A DNA stretch of 64,000 bases, from positions 2,093,501 through 2,157,500 of the forward strand of contig NZ_CP039268.1 of NCBI RefSeq assembly GCF_009664085.1, given 5' to 3'. Below are positions 16,405-25,317 of the stretch, in pieces; the first letter of the stretch is position 1, and each line of letters opens with the position of its first letter. This stretch comes from Thermochromatium tepidum ATCC 43061 (lineage in GTDB: Bacteria > Pseudomonadota > Gammaproteobacteria > Chromatiales > Chromatiaceae). The notes below the pieces were generated by a model, which was given only the letters and a program-made list of their open reading frames with translations, searched no databases and was not told the origin of the DNA. The translations under genes and the position numbers were made by a program.

Positions 16405-18996
16405 TTAGGCCCCCTTGGTCGATTCCAGAAAGTCCTGGGCGAAGCGTTGCAGCACACCACCGGCCTCGTAGATCGCGACCTCCTCGGCGGTGTCGAGCCG
16501 GCAGGTCACGGGCACCTCGACACGCTCACCATTCCGACGGTGGATGACCAGGGTCAGATCGGTACCAGGTCGGCGCTCACCCAGGACGTCGTAGAGCTCG
16601 CTGCCGTCGAGGCCGAGCGTCTTGCGGTTGACGCCTGGCTTGAACTCCAGGGGTAGCACGCCCATGCCGATCAGGTTGGTGCGGTGGATACGCTCGAAGC
16701 CCTCGGCGACGATGGCCTCGACCCCGGCTAGACGCACACCCTTGGCCGCCCAGTCGCGCGAGGAACCCTGGCCGTAGTCGGCGCCAGCGATGATGATGAG
16801 CGGCTGGTTGCGGTTCATGTAGGTCTCGATCGCCTCCCACATCCGCATGACCGTGCCGTCCGGCTCGACCCGCGTCAGCGAGCCCGGCTTGATCTGTCCG
16901 TCGACCACGGCCATCTCGTTGATGAGCCGGGGATTGGCGAGGGTCGCGCGCTGGGCGGTCAGATGGTCGCCGCGATGGGTGGCGTAGGAGTTGAAGTCCT
17001 CCTCAGACAGCCCCATGCGCGCCAGATACTCACCCGCCGCGCTGTCAGGTTGGATGGCATTGGAGGGCGAAAGATGGTCGGTGGTGATATTGTCGCCCAA
17101 CAAGGCCAGCGGACGCAGCCCCTGGAGGGTTCGCTCACCGGCCAGCGCCCCTTCCCAGTAGGGGGGACGGCGAATGTAGGTGCTGTGCGGACGCCAGTCG
17201 TAGAGCGGTCTCACCCTCTCGCCAGCCTCGATCTGGAGGGCAAACATCGGCTCGTAGACCTGCCGGAACTGCTCCGGCTTGACGCATTCGGCGACGATGG
17301 CGTCGATCTCTTCATCTGGCGGCCAGATGTCTTTCAGCCGGATCTCCTTACCATCCACCACGCCCAATACGTCCTTCTCGATATCGAAGCGGATGGTGCC
17401 AGCCATGGCATAGGCGACGACCAGCGGCGGCGAGGCCAGGAACGCCTGTCTGACCAAGGGGTGGATGCGTCCGTCGAAATTACGATTACCCGAGAGTACG
17501 GCGGTCGTATCGAGATTGCGCTCATTGATCTCCTGTTGGATCTCGGGAGCGAGCGGACCGGACATGCCGTTACAGGTGGTGCAGGCGAAACCGACGATGC
17601 CAAAACCGAGCCGTTCGAGCTCAGTCAATAATCCGGCCTCCTGCAGATAGGACTCGACGACCCGGGACCCGGGCGCAAACGAACTCTTGACCCAGGGTTT
17701 GCGCATAAGCCCTAACCGATTGGCATTGCGCGCCAGGAGTCCAGCGGTGATGAGGTTGCGCGGATTGCTGGTGTTGGTGCAGCTGGTGATAGCGGCGATG
17801 ATGACGGCGCCCTCCGGCATCCGGCCCGCAACTGCGTCCCAGTGGCCGGTGATGCCCTTGGCGGCGAGATCGGCGGTCGCCACACGCGCATGCGGTTTAG
17901 ACGGACCGGCGAGGCTGCGGACCACGCGCGACAGGTCAAAGGTCAGGGTGCGCTCGTATCGAGCCTTCTTCAGCGCGTCGGCCCAGAGTCCGGTCTGTTT
18001 GGCATAGAGCTCGACCCGCTTGACCTGGGCCTCGTCGCGCCCGGTCATTCGCAGATAGTCGAGGGTCTGCCCGTCGATAGGGAACAGTGCGGCGGTGGCC
18101 CCATACTCCGGGCACATGTTGGAGAGGCTGGCACGATCACCGATGGTCAGGGCCGCCGCCCCCTCACCGTGGAATTCGAGATAGGCCCCGACGACCTTTT
18201 CCTGGCGCAGGAATTCGGTCAGGGCCAGCACCACGTCGGTCGCTGTGATACCCGGTCCCGGGCGTCCGATCAGCTCGACACCGACGATCTCGGGCAGGCG
18301 CATCCAGGACGCCCGCCCCAGCATCAGACTCTCGGCCTCCAGCCCACCGACGCCGATGGCGAGCACACCCAAGGCAGAGACGTGCGGAGTATGGCTGTCA
18401 GTACCCACCAGGGTATCGGGGAAGGCCACACCGTCGCGCACCTGGATCACCGGGCTCATCCACTCCAGATTGATCTGATGCATGATACCGTTGCCGGCTG
18501 GGATCACATCGACATTGTCGAACGCGCGCCTGGCCCAGTCGATGAAATGGAAGCGATCGGCGTTGCGCTGATCCTCGATCGCGCGGTTCTTGGCGAAGGC
18601 CTCGGGATCATCGCCGCCATACTCGACGGCCAGCGAATGATCGACGACGAGCTGCACAGGCACCACTGGATTGACCTTGGCCGGATCACCGCCCCGGTCG
18701 GCGATGGCGTCGCGCAGGCCAGCCAGATCGACCAGCGCCGTCAGTCCCAGGATGTCATGACCGACCACGCGTGCCGGAAACCAAGGGAAATCGCGCTCAC
18801 GCCGGCACTCGACGATCTGACGCAGCGAATCGGTCAGGAGCGCTGGATCACAGCGCCGGACTAGATTCTCGGCCAGCACCCGTGCGGTATAGGGCAGTTC
18901 GTCATAGGCGCCGGGCGCGAGCGCCTCGATGGCCGCGCGGGCGTCGAAATAGTCCAGATCTGTGCCAGGTAGGGGTGTGCGATTGGCTGTATTCAT
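16405..18996 (-). CDS. acnD: Fe/S-dependent 2-methylcitrate dehydratase AcnD
   Basis: The protein has 863 residues, typical for AcnD. Aconitase-superfamily Fe-S ligands are in ITSCTNTSNP and GFACTTCNGMSGPL. The NGMSG variant of the second motif favours AcnD over housekeeping AcnA. The substrate loop GADYGQGSSRDWAAKGVRL is present. The enzyme dehydrates 2-methylcitrate to 2-methylaconitate, which PrpF then isomerises. I chose ATG 18996 (MNTANRTPLPGTDLDYFDAR). A longer frame to 19098 enters a terminator-like hairpin and was rejected. A generic aconitase is the alternative, but prpF next door supports AcnD. Confidence 0.93.
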   Translation of the reverse strand: MNTANRTPLPGTDLDYFDARAAIEALAPGAYDELPYTARVLAENLVRRCDPALLTDSLRQIVECRRERDFPWFPARVVGHDILGLTALVDLAGLRDAIADRGGDPAKVNPVVPVQLVVDHSLAVEYGGDDPEAFAKNRAIEDQRNADRFHFIDWARRAFDNVDVIPAGNGIMHQINLEWMSPVIQVRDGVAFPDTLVGTDSHTPHVSALGVLAIGVGGLEAESLMLGRASWMRLPEIVGVELIGRPGPGITATDVVLALTEFLRQEKVVGAYLEFHGEGAAALTIGDRASLSNMCPEYGATAALFPIDGQTLDYLRMTGRDEAQVKRVELYAKQTGLWADALKKARYERTLTFDLSRVVRSLAGPSKPHARVATADLAAKGITGHWDAVAGRMPEGAVIIAAITSCTNTSNPRNLITAGLLARNANRLGLMRKPWVKSSFAPGSRVVESYLQEAGLLTELERLGFGIVGFACTTCNGMSGPLAPEIQQEINERNLDTTAVLSGNRNFDGRIHPLVRQAFLASPPLVVAYAMAGTIRFDIEKDVLGVVDGKEIRLKDIWPPDEEIDAIVAECVKPEQFRQVYEPMFALQIEAGERVRPLYDWRPHSTYIRRPPYWEGALAGERTLQGLRPLALLGDNITTDHLSPSNAIQPDSAAGEYLARMGLSEEDFNSYATHRGDHLTAQRATLANPRLINEMAVVDGQIKPGSLTRVEPDGTVMRMWEAIETYMNRNQPLIIIAGADYGQGSSRDWAAKGVRLAGVEAIVAEGFERIHRTNLIGMGVLPLEFKPGVNRKTLGLDGSELYDVLGERRPGTDLTLVIHRRNGERVEVPVTCRLDTAEEVAIYEAGGVLQRFAQDFLESTKGA

Positions 18997-19032
18997 CGAG
19001 GCCCTAAATGATTGGAAGTCGAAACCGAGACA

Positions 19033-19082
19033 TAAAAAACAGCCCATGGACGCGCTTCCAGGCGAAATCGAGTCCCATGGGC
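19033..19082 (-). terminator. hairpin with T-run between a small membrane gene and acnD (terminator or leader attenuator)
   Basis: On the minus strand GCCCATGGGAC pairs with GTCCATGGGC across a loop of about 25 bases, with one bulged G. It is followed by TGTTTTTT. It ends about 36 bases before the acnD ATG and starts about 35 bases after the stop of the small membrane gene. Confidence 0.6.
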
Positions 19083-19116
19083 GGGCATTTTCGCACACGG
19101 CGGGCTCGATAGAGCC

Positions 19117-19245
19117 TCAATCATGCCTTTCGGGGAGGTGTACCAGCTTCAGGAAGCGGGCCTGGAGCGCACGCGCCCAGGCCGGCTGAGGCCAATTCCA
19201 GCCGATCACAATACCGATCGCGATCCCGATCAATATCTGAACCAT
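19117..19245 (-). CDS. small single-span membrane protein, unknown function
   Basis: This is a 42-residue protein from ATG 19245. The N-terminal segment VQILIGIAIGIVIGWNWPQ is hydrophobic and the C-terminal half is basic (ARALQARFLKLVHLPERHD). A GAGG sequence lies about 10 bases upstream of the start. It sits between acnD and a polytopic membrane protein. I do not recognise a family. A frame open to 19323 lacks the ribosome-binding support. Confidence 0.45.
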   Translation of the reverse strand: MVQILIGIAIGIVIGWNWPQPAWARALQARFLKLVHLPERHD

Positions 19246-19328
19246 GCATGTATCCTCACTCAATTGGCGGTGAACCGGCCGCTTAATGATAAGGAAAGCG
19301 GTATTTTTCAAGTTGGGAGACATGGCAC

Positions 19329-20099
19329 TCAGATCTCGTCTTCGAGACGAAAGCCGAGGATCTCAAGCAGGAGACCGGTCATGGAGCCGCCAAGCATCCC
19401 ACCCAGCAGGCCCGGCGGTATATCCTGCAACACCTGCTCGATCGCCTGCTGGGTGTGCGCGTCCAGCGCCGTCACTGTGGTATTGCCGATGATCCAGATG
19501 CTCCCAGCCACGACGTTGGCCAACAGACCAGCGACCAAGGGCGCGGAGACAACGCCCGGCAACCAGGCAATGCCGAGCCGAACCAGCCAGCGTTCGCTGA
19601 GCTCGAACAGGGCTCCGACTAACGCGACGAGACCGGCAGCTAGCGCGAACACCCCGACCGGCTCGCCCAAAAACCACAGCACCAGACTCAGCAGTATCGC
19701 CGCCAAAAGCCCGGTGAACAGTCCGATGAGTGTCTCGGCCAATGGACGGCTGCTGCCGGCCACCATCCAGGAATAGAATCCACCCGCCAAAACACCCGCC
19801 CCGGCCGCCAGACCCGAGATCCTCAGGAGGTCGATGTCATGCCCAATCACGATCAGATAACCGATCGAGGCCAGGACACCGGCCATGGAGCCTATCAGCG
19901 CGACCGGCATCGCGCTATAAAAGGCCGTGGTCGTCATCGACGCGGCGGCGGCGGCCAAGATCAGCGCCCAGCCTCCCGTCAGCCCCATGACCAGGAGGAT
20001 TCGATGCAGACCGGAGAAGAGCGCACCGAACAGCGCCCCGGCGAACCCCCAGACGATGAGCACCAGCACGATCGCGGTGAGACGGTCCTTGGATGGCAT
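19329..20099 (-). CDS. polytopic membrane protein of unknown function
   Basis: The protein has 256 residues from ATG 20099 with about six or seven hydrophobic segments, for example AIVLVLIVWGFAGALFGALFSG, ILLVMGLTGGWALILAAAAAS and ILLSLVLWFLGEPVGVFALAAG. The C-terminal part is soluble (TTVTALDAHTQQAIEQVLQDIPPG) and ends LGFRLEDEI. Many small Gly/Ala-rich helices suggest a transporter or scaffold-like protein. I recognise no motif that gives a function. It is 84 bp upstream of the small single-span membrane gene on the same strand. An upstream frame extension to 20210 is not supported. Confidence 0.7.
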   Translation of the reverse strand: MPSKDRLTAIVLVLIVWGFAGALFGALFSGLHRILLVMGLTGGWALILAAAAASMTTTAFYSAMPVALIGSMAGVLASIGYLIVIGHDIDLLRISGLAAGAGVLAGGFYSWMVAGSSRPLAETLIGLFTGLLAAILLSLVLWFLGEPVGVFALAAGLVALVGALFELSERWLVRLGIAWLPGVVSAPLVAGLLANVVAGSIWIIGNTTVTALDAHTQQAIEQVLQDIPPGLLGGMLGGSMTGLLLEILGFRLEDEI

Positions 20100-20256
20100 G
20101 ATTGAATACCCAGCAGTTTTGAACAGCCTTCCAAGGCTACAGAACTTGCACTCCGGATCCGAGCGGACAATGCGCCTGGATGCGCGCGATGCAATCCAGG
20201 CGAGTATCACCGCTTGTCATGACCTACACTAGCCACTTCCATGATTCCGGACATTG

Positions 20257-21189
20257 ATGCACGGCATGTATCAGTCCCCACTCAACGGCAGTAAACGCAA
20301 GATCGATGGCGTCATGCGCGTTTATTATGACGGCTATTGGATCAAATATTATGAGCCGCCACCCGACAGTCTCGAGGTCCGGCGCCAGCTCATCCAAGCG
20401 CTCACACGCCGTCTGTTCAACCATGTCGAGCCCGGCATCAACATCCCTGGCTCGCGGCTCAAGGAGGCGCGCGCCGCCTACGAAGCCGAGACCGATACCG
20501 AGCGCAAGCGTGTCAATGGGGCCATGCTGGCCGGTGCGCTCTTCAATCGCGCTGCCGACATCTTCCATAGCCTAGTCGATCTGCAGACGGCCGGGGTCGA
20601 GATCCCCCCTGATCACGCCCTGATGCGCGAATGCGGACACTGTCTGATCGAGGCGCTCGAGCTGGGCAAGATGGTGCGCCACCGCGGCGGCGACGAGGGC
20701 ATCGACGAGCTCTGGGGCGAGCCGTTCAAGGCGTTCTCGATGCCGATCGAGGCCTTTTATGCGAGCCGTTATCTGAAGATCGCCATGACCATGCACGACA
20801 TCGACCGCATCACGGGGGCCATGAAGGCGACCTTCGCCGGCAGCCGCCAGATCCAGGGTCTGGAGTCACGGCTCGACGAGCTCAACACCACAGCCAAGCG
20901 CAAATGCGAGATCCTGCGCACCGACCCGGAGGTCTTCGACGTCTGGCCAAAATTCGTCGTCGCCAGCGACCGGGTACGCAACCTTGATCCGGTGATACCG
21001 ACCGCTCACGACGCCGTCGATGTGCGCGAGGCGGTCGAGGGCGCACGTCTGTTGCGCGACGGCACCGACCTGATCAGCTTCATCGTGCGTGCGCGCGTAC
21101 CCATGCCGAAGAGCACCCGCGAATACATCGATCGCTGTCAGCAGTTCAGGCGCACCTACATCGAGCCATATCTGGTCTGTCACACCTGA
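20257..21189 (+). CDS. conserved hypothetical soluble protein
   Basis: The protein has 310 residues from ATG 20257. A TTG one codon earlier is also possible. It has no signal peptide or membrane segment. The sequence is largely helical and charged, with repeated Arg/Asp/Glu (EARAAYEAETDTERKRV) and the distinctive segments YYDGYWIKYYEPPPDSLEVR and WGEPFKAFSMPIEAFYASRY. I recognise no domain or catalytic motif. It is divergent from the membrane protein at 19329-20099 and convergent with the TraB-family gene. Proteins of this shape are, to my knowledge, common in Chromatiaceae and relatives, but no role is established. Confidence 0.75.
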   Translation: MHGMYQSPLNGSKRKIDGVMRVYYDGYWIKYYEPPPDSLEVRRQLIQALTRRLFNHVEPGINIPGSRLKEARAAYEAETDTERKRVNGAMLAGALFNRAADIFHSLVDLQTAGVEIPPDHALMRECGHCLIEALELGKMVRHRGGDEGIDELWGEPFKAFSMPIEAFYASRYLKIAMTMHDIDRITGAMKATFAGSRQIQGLESRLDELNTTAKRKCEILRTDPEVFDVWPKFVVASDRVRNLDPVIPTAHDAVDVREAVEGARLLRDGTDLISFIVRARVPMPKSTREYIDRCQQFRRTYIEPYLVCHT

Positions 21190-21212
21190 ACCCAAGGTCG
21201 ACGACGGTCGCA

Positions 21213-22415
21213 TCAGCCGCCCGCGTGGATCAGGCGCTCGGCGACATGCAGACCAGCCACATAGGTTCCGATCCCGGCGCCCAGGCTACTCAGGACGAAG
21301 ACGACCAACACCCGCGAGACCCTGTTGCGCCACCAGCCGCTCCAGCTGGCCACATCGGCGCGCAGACGACTGAAGTCCCCGACACTGGGTTTGCGCAGAT
21401 AGAGCTCGACGGCGCCTGTGATCATGCCGGCACCGATGGCCGGATTGAGCGTGGTCAGGGGCGCGGCGAGGAAGGCCGAGAGGATCGTGAGCGGATGCCC
21501 GGCGGCCAGCAGGGTTCCAAGCGCTGAGAGTCCACCCGTGATCAGTGCCCAGCCGATCAAAAGGTCTAGTCCGAGTTCGGGGCTGACGGCGAATCCATAA
21601 CCGAAGCCCGCCAGGACCAACACCAACAGCGACCAGCCGAACACAGCGGACCAGCGACTCGGCGGCGGCACCCGCTCAAGCTCGCTCAACACCTCGCCCG
21701 GATCGGCGCGATCCGTCTCCAGCGCCTTGGTCACGCCCTTGAGGTGACCGGCACCGATCACAACCAGGACGCGCCTGGCCCCCAGGCGTGCTAATTCACG
21801 TCGGAGCTTGGCGGCCATGTAGCGGTCACGTTCCTCGATCAGGGGGACATAGAGATCCTGACGTTCGGCGGCGAACTCGGCGAAGGCGGTTTCGAGCACA
21901 TCGCCCTCCTTGAGCCGCTCGACTTCTTCCTCGGTCAGAGACTTGGAGCTGAGCATGGCCATTAGCAGACCGGCGAACAGTTCATAGCGCTTCCACCAGC
22001 CGAGATTGGCCGAGAGGCGCCTGAGTGTGATCCCGATCTCGCGATCAATGAGCAGCAGGTTCAGGCCTTGATCCTTGGCCAACCGAATGGCAATGCGCTG
22101 CTCGGCGCCTGGCTCGATGCCGAGCTGATCGGCGAGCCGCTGCTGATAGGCGGCAAGCACCAGGTTGGCGACAACCATATGAACGCGGTTCTGGCGGATG
22201 ACCGAGAACAGATCCATCTGCGCCAGAGTGCGTGGATCCATCAGGGCATTGAAACGGCTGCGGCACAGTTCGACGGCCACACTGTCGTAGCCGCCGGACT
22301 GGAGCAGCTTGCGCACCTGATCGGCGCTGGCACGCGAGATATGGGCCGTGCCGAGCACTGTCAGCTCGACCCCATCGATCACCAGATCGCGCCTTGGTTC
22401 CATCGAATCGACCAT
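21213..22415 (-). CDS. TraB/PrgY-family membrane protein
   Basis: The protein has about 400 residues. The first 230 residues form the TraB (ChaN/GumN-related) domain: LTVLGTAHISRASADQVRKLL (the GTAH motif), YDSVAVELCRSRFNAL and VLVVIGAGHLKGVTKAL (the GAGH motif). The last 160 residues are four to five membrane segments (WSAVFGWSLLVLVLAGFGYG, LIGWALITGGLSALGTLLAAG, VLVVFVLSSLGAGIGTYVAG). Relatives shut down peptide pheromone in enterococci and are inferred to act as metalloproteases. The substrate here is unknown. The start is ATG 22415. ATG 22403 is an alternative. Confidence 0.85.
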   Translation of the reverse strand: MVDSMEPRRDLVIDGVELTVLGTAHISRASADQVRKLLQSGGYDSVAVELCRSRFNALMDPRTLAQMDLFSVIRQNRVHMVVANLVLAAYQQRLADQLGIEPGAEQRIAIRLAKDQGLNLLLIDREIGITLRRLSANLGWWKRYELFAGLLMAMLSSKSLTEEEVERLKEGDVLETAFAEFAAERQDLYVPLIEERDRYMAAKLRRELARLGARRVLVVIGAGHLKGVTKALETDRADPGEVLSELERVPPPSRWSAVFGWSLLVLVLAGFGYGFAVSPELGLDLLIGWALITGGLSALGTLLAAGHPLTILSAFLAAPLTTLNPAIGAGMITGAVELYLRKPSVGDFSRLRADVASWSGWWRNRVSRVLVVFVLSSLGAGIGTYVAGLHVAERLIHAGG

Positions 22416-22603
22416 GGTTGCTCGTGACCTGTGTTGGATAAAGGGCGCCATCATACCGAGACTCGGGGCGGTTTCCCAAGCTGGACGATCCGGATCGGCG
22501 GCCTCGTCAGGTCTTGGAGCAGATCGCGTCGATACCCTATCATCGCGCCCGACCCTCGCCTTAGGGGATACCATTTCAGCCTCCTCAACCGGACGCCGAG
22601 CCA

Positions 22604-23076
22604 CCATGCACATCACAGCCCTTGGATCCTTCCGGATCGTCTCGGTCCTCACGCCGCGCGTCGAGTCTCGTTTGACATCCATGATCGCCGGCCTACTGTT
22701 AACCTTGATCCTGACCGGCTGTAATCCGATCAAACAGGACCGAATGACGGACACACTCCAGAATGCGACCAATGGCTATCAAAAAGCACTGCGCTGGGGG
22801 TATTTCGAGAACGCCTATAACTACATCCACCCCGACCGGCGCGTTGAGGCGATCTCGCCCGAGGCACTGGAGGGGTTGCGCCTGACGGGCTATGACGTGA
22901 TCCAACCGCCGACGATAAATACCGAGTCGGGAACCGCAACCCAGCTCGTCGCCATCGACTATCTCTACGAGGATCGGCAAGTCGTCAAGCAGATCAAGGA
23001 TCGCCAGCTCTGGCGCTATGACGCCAAGGAGAAGACCTGGTGGCTCGAGTCCGGCCTGCCCGCCTTTAAGCGATGA
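22604..23076 (+). CDS. putative lipoprotein of unknown function
   Basis: A lipobox LILTGC closes a hydrophobic segment (IAGLLLTLILTGC), so the mature protein starts at Cys and is probably anchored to a membrane. It continues with about 117 residues rich in aromatic and charged positions (YQKALRWGYFENAYNYIHPD, LWRYDAKEKTWWLESGLPAF). The start is uncertain. ATG 22604 gives a 39-residue leader, while ATG 22681 gives a 14-residue leader with no positive charge. A TTG at 22672 lies between them. It overlaps the following DUF3301 gene by four bases. Confidence 0.65.
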
Positions 23077-23390
23077 GTCATCTATTCATCCTCACCCTGT
23101 TATTGCTGCTTGGATGGTTCTGGCTTAACAGCCTGCGCACGCGTGAGATCGCGATCGGCATCTGTAAGACCGCCTGCCGACAGCGTAAGCTGCAATGGCT
23201 GGATCAAACCGTCGCCTTACGCCGGATCGGACTGACTTGGCGCGCCGATGGCGTGCGACTAAGGCGAATCTATCGCTTCGACTTCAGCCAGGAAGGTACG
23301 GAACGCCGCCAGGGCTATATCGTGATGCATGGTCTAAAGCTCGAGGAACTGAACTTCGGACTCCCCGATCAGGTGGAGACGGACGCCTGA
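23073..23390 (+). CDS. DUF3301 membrane protein
   Basis: The protein has 105 residues. The N terminus is a single membrane segment (LFILTLLLLLGWFWLNSL). A soluble domain follows, with REIAIGICKTACRQRKLQWLDQTV and LRRIYRFDFSQEGTERRQGYI, which I recognise as the DUF3301 pattern of gammaproteobacteria. No function is known. Its ATG lies inside the 3' end of the lipoprotein gene (ATGA overlap), so the pair is likely translationally coupled. It is convergent with sspB. Confidence 0.8.
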   Translation: MSHLFILTLLLLLGWFWLNSLRTREIAIGICKTACRQRKLQWLDQTVALRRIGLTWRADGVRLRRIYRFDFSQEGTERRQGYIVMHGLKLEELNFGLPDQVETDA

Positions 23391-23425
23391 CGCCGGGGCC
23401 CGCCCAATTGACGTCGGAGGGCGGC

Positions 23426-23902
23426 CTACTTGACGACCTTGAGCGTCGGAGCGCCCTTCCTGCCCTTGGGGTGATCAGGTGAGGGTCTGCCGCCAGAGTC
23501 ACCTGGCTTACCGTCTCCGGACAGCGGCGCCAGCCTGGGGCCAGCGGCGGGCGTGTCGACGGATGGGACGGGCTTGGGATAGGTCGGATCGGGAAAGACC
23601 ATGCCCTGCCCGTTTTCACGGGTGAAGATACCGACGACCGACTCGGTCGGTACCAGCACCTCGCGCGCCACCCCGTTGAAACGCGCCCCGAACTCGATCC
23701 ATTCGTTGCCGATGACCAATCCGCGCACCGCTCCAGGCGCGATATTGAACACGATGCGTCCGTCGGCGACAAACTCCCTCGGCACGCGCGTGTCTGGAAA
23801 GCCCGCGTCCACCACCAGGTGCGGCGTCATGCGGTTGTCGAGTATCCACTCGTAGATGGCCCGAATCAGATAGGGCTTGCTGGATGTCATGGTGTCGTTC
23901 AT
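23426..23902 (-). CDS. sspB: ClpXP protease specificity-enhancing factor SspB
   Basis: The protein has 158 residues. The conserved N-terminal domain includes YLIRAIYEWILDNRMTPHLVVD and VRGLVIGNEWIEFGARFNGV. The C-terminal tail is long, Pro/Gly/Lys-rich and ends APTLKVVK, which resembles the ClpX-docking tail of E. coli SspB. SspB tethers ssrA-tagged proteins to ClpXP. The ATG at 23902 overlaps the sspA stop by four bases (ATGA), so the sspA-sspB pair is coupled as in other gammaproteobacteria. A frame open to 24064 is inside sspA and rejected. Confidence 0.95.
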   Translation of the reverse strand: MNDTMTSSKPYLIRAIYEWILDNRMTPHLVVDAGFPDTRVPREFVADGRIVFNIAPGAVRGLVIGNEWIEFGARFNGVAREVLVPTESVVGIFTRENGQGMVFPDPTYPKPVPSVDTPAAGPRLAPLSGDGKPGDSGGRPSPDHPKGRKGAPTLKVVK

Positions 23903-24507
23903 CGGCGCAGATCCGCGATCATCTCTCTCTCGGCCTCGGTCAGGCTCAGACGGAAAGACTCCCAGGTGAAGATCCGCTTCATATAGACCCGGATCGGATC
24001 GGCCTGTTTGGGCAGCTCGATACCGAGCACCGGCAGACGCCACAACAAGGGCGCAAGACAGCAATCGACCAGCGAGAACTCCTCGCTCATGAAGAAGGTA
24101 TGTGCCGCAAACACAGGCGCGGTCGCGGTTAGACTTTCGTGCAGTTCCTTGCGTGCCTGCTCAACCTCGTCGCCCTCGCCGTGCAGGATGCGGCCCATGA
24201 GTGAATACCAGTCGCGGTCGATGCGGTACATGAACAGCCGCGCGTTGGCACGCGAGACCGGATCGACCGGCAGCAACGGCGGATGAGGAAAGCGCTCATC
24301 GAGATACTCCATGATGATCCGCGACTCATAGAGACGCAGGTCTCGATCGACGAAGGTCGGGACAGTTCCGTAAGGGTTGAAGTCCATCACCTCGTCGGGG
24401 AGGGCCTTGGCATCGACATCGACCACGTCGACCGCGATCCCCTTCTCGGCCAGGACCATTCTGACCCGATGACAATAGGGACAGGTAGGATCGGAATAGA
24501 GGATCAT
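23899..24507 (-). CDS. sspA: stringent starvation protein A (GST-fold)
   Basis: The protein has 202 residues with a thioredoxin-like N-terminal domain (MILYSDPTCPYCHRVRMVLA) and a GST C-terminal domain (DRDWYSLMGRILHG, SEEFSLVDCCLAPLLWRLPV). SspA is an RNA polymerase-associated protein in E. coli that responds to starvation. The ATG at 24507 is the family start. It lies downstream of the petABC operon, and a strong hairpin plus T-run separates the two. Confidence 0.93.
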   Translation of the reverse strand: MILYSDPTCPYCHRVRMVLAEKGIAVDVVDVDAKALPDEVMDFNPYGTVPTFVDRDLRLYESRIIMEYLDERFPHPPLLPVDPVSRANARLFMYRIDRDWYSLMGRILHGEGDEVEQARKELHESLTATAPVFAAHTFFMSEEFSLVDCCLAPLLWRLPVLGIELPKQADPIRVYMKRIFTWESFRLSLTEAEREMIADLRR

Positions 24508-24532
24508 TGCAGTACCGATTGACCAAGCAAGA

Positions 24533-24563
24533 ACAAAAACGGCGGCCTAATCCTAGGCCGCCG
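24533..24563 (-). terminator. Rho-independent terminator after petC
   Basis: On the minus strand CGGCGGCCTAGGATTAGGCCGCCG is a near-perfect stem (CGGCGGCCT/AGGCCGCCG with a short loop), followed by TTTTTG. It lies just downstream of the petC stop codon and before sspA. Confidence 0.85.
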
Positions 24564-24576
24564 CCGGAACATCCGC

Positions 24577-25317
24577 TCAGTGGACGTCCTTCCAGTACTC
24601 TTTCTTTAGCATGTAGGCCAGGATGAACAGAAAGCCTAGGAACAAGAGCACATAGCGACCGAGACGCTCACGTTCAAGCCGAATCGGCTCGCCCGCATAG
24701 GTCAAAAAGTTGGTGATGTCGCGTACCAGGGTATCGTACTCCTTCGGCGACAGATCGCCCTTCTCGACCAGTCTCAGGCCCTTGATGGTCGGCTCTTTGC
24801 CTGGCTCGTGTGGCGGCTCTAGGATGGCCTCCTGGCGTCCCTGGAGATCGCCCAGGACATGGGGCATACCGACCAGCGGGAAGACCAGGTTGTTGACACC
24901 ATAGGGTCGGGTCTCATCCACATAGAAGCCCTTGAGATAGGTGTAGACCCAGTCGGGCGAGCGCCAGCGCGTCACCAGCGTCAGATCTGGAGGCACCACA
25001 CCGAACCACTTGAGTGCATCATCGTCAGTCATGGACTTGGTGATGAGATCGCCTGGCTTGGCGTCACCGAAGATCAGGTTCTGACGCAGGGTAATCTCAT
25101 CGATGCCCAGGTCTTTGGCCAGACGGTTGTAGCGCATGTACTTGAGCGAATGACAGCCAGAGCAATAGTTCATGAAGTACTTGGCGCCGCGCTGCAAGGA
25201 GGCCTGGTCGCGCAGATCGATGTTGGCCTGTTCCAGGTGCTCGCCACCGCCCGATGCCAGCAGGGCCGTCGGCGCGATCAGCAACAGGGTCAGGGTGGCC
25301 AGGATCAACTTTCTCAT
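24577..25317 (-). CDS. petC: cytochrome c1, bc1 complex subunit
   Basis: The protein has 246 residues. A signal peptide (LILATLTLLLIAPTALLAS) is followed by the haem-binding motif CSGCH at residues 52-56. A conserved MPHVLGDLQ segment contains the likely axial Met, and a C-terminal membrane anchor (YVLLFLGFLFILAYMLK) is present. Cytochrome c1 passes electrons from the Rieske protein to soluble or membrane cytochromes in the bc1 complex of the photosynthetic and respiratory chain. It is the last gene of petABC, and its ATG overlaps the petB stop by four bases. Confidence 0.96.
   Translation of the reverse strand: MRKLILATLTLLLIAPTALLASGGGEHLEQANIDLRDQASLQRGAKYFMNYCSGCHSLKYMRYNRLAKDLGIDEITLRQNLIFGDAKPGDLITKSMTDDDALKWFGVVPPDLTLVTRWRSPDWVYTYLKGFYVDETRPYGVNNLVFPLVGMPHVLGDLQGRQEAILEPPHEPGKEPTIKGLRLVEKGDLSPKEYDTLVRDITNFLTYAGEPIRLERERLGRYVLLFLGFLFILAYMLKKEYWKDVH

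Noticed and set aside
23391-23425. A GC-rich imperfect hairpin between the DUF3301 gene and sspB as a bidirectional terminator
   Set aside because: The stem has a bulge and no T-run follows on either strand, so I did not list it.
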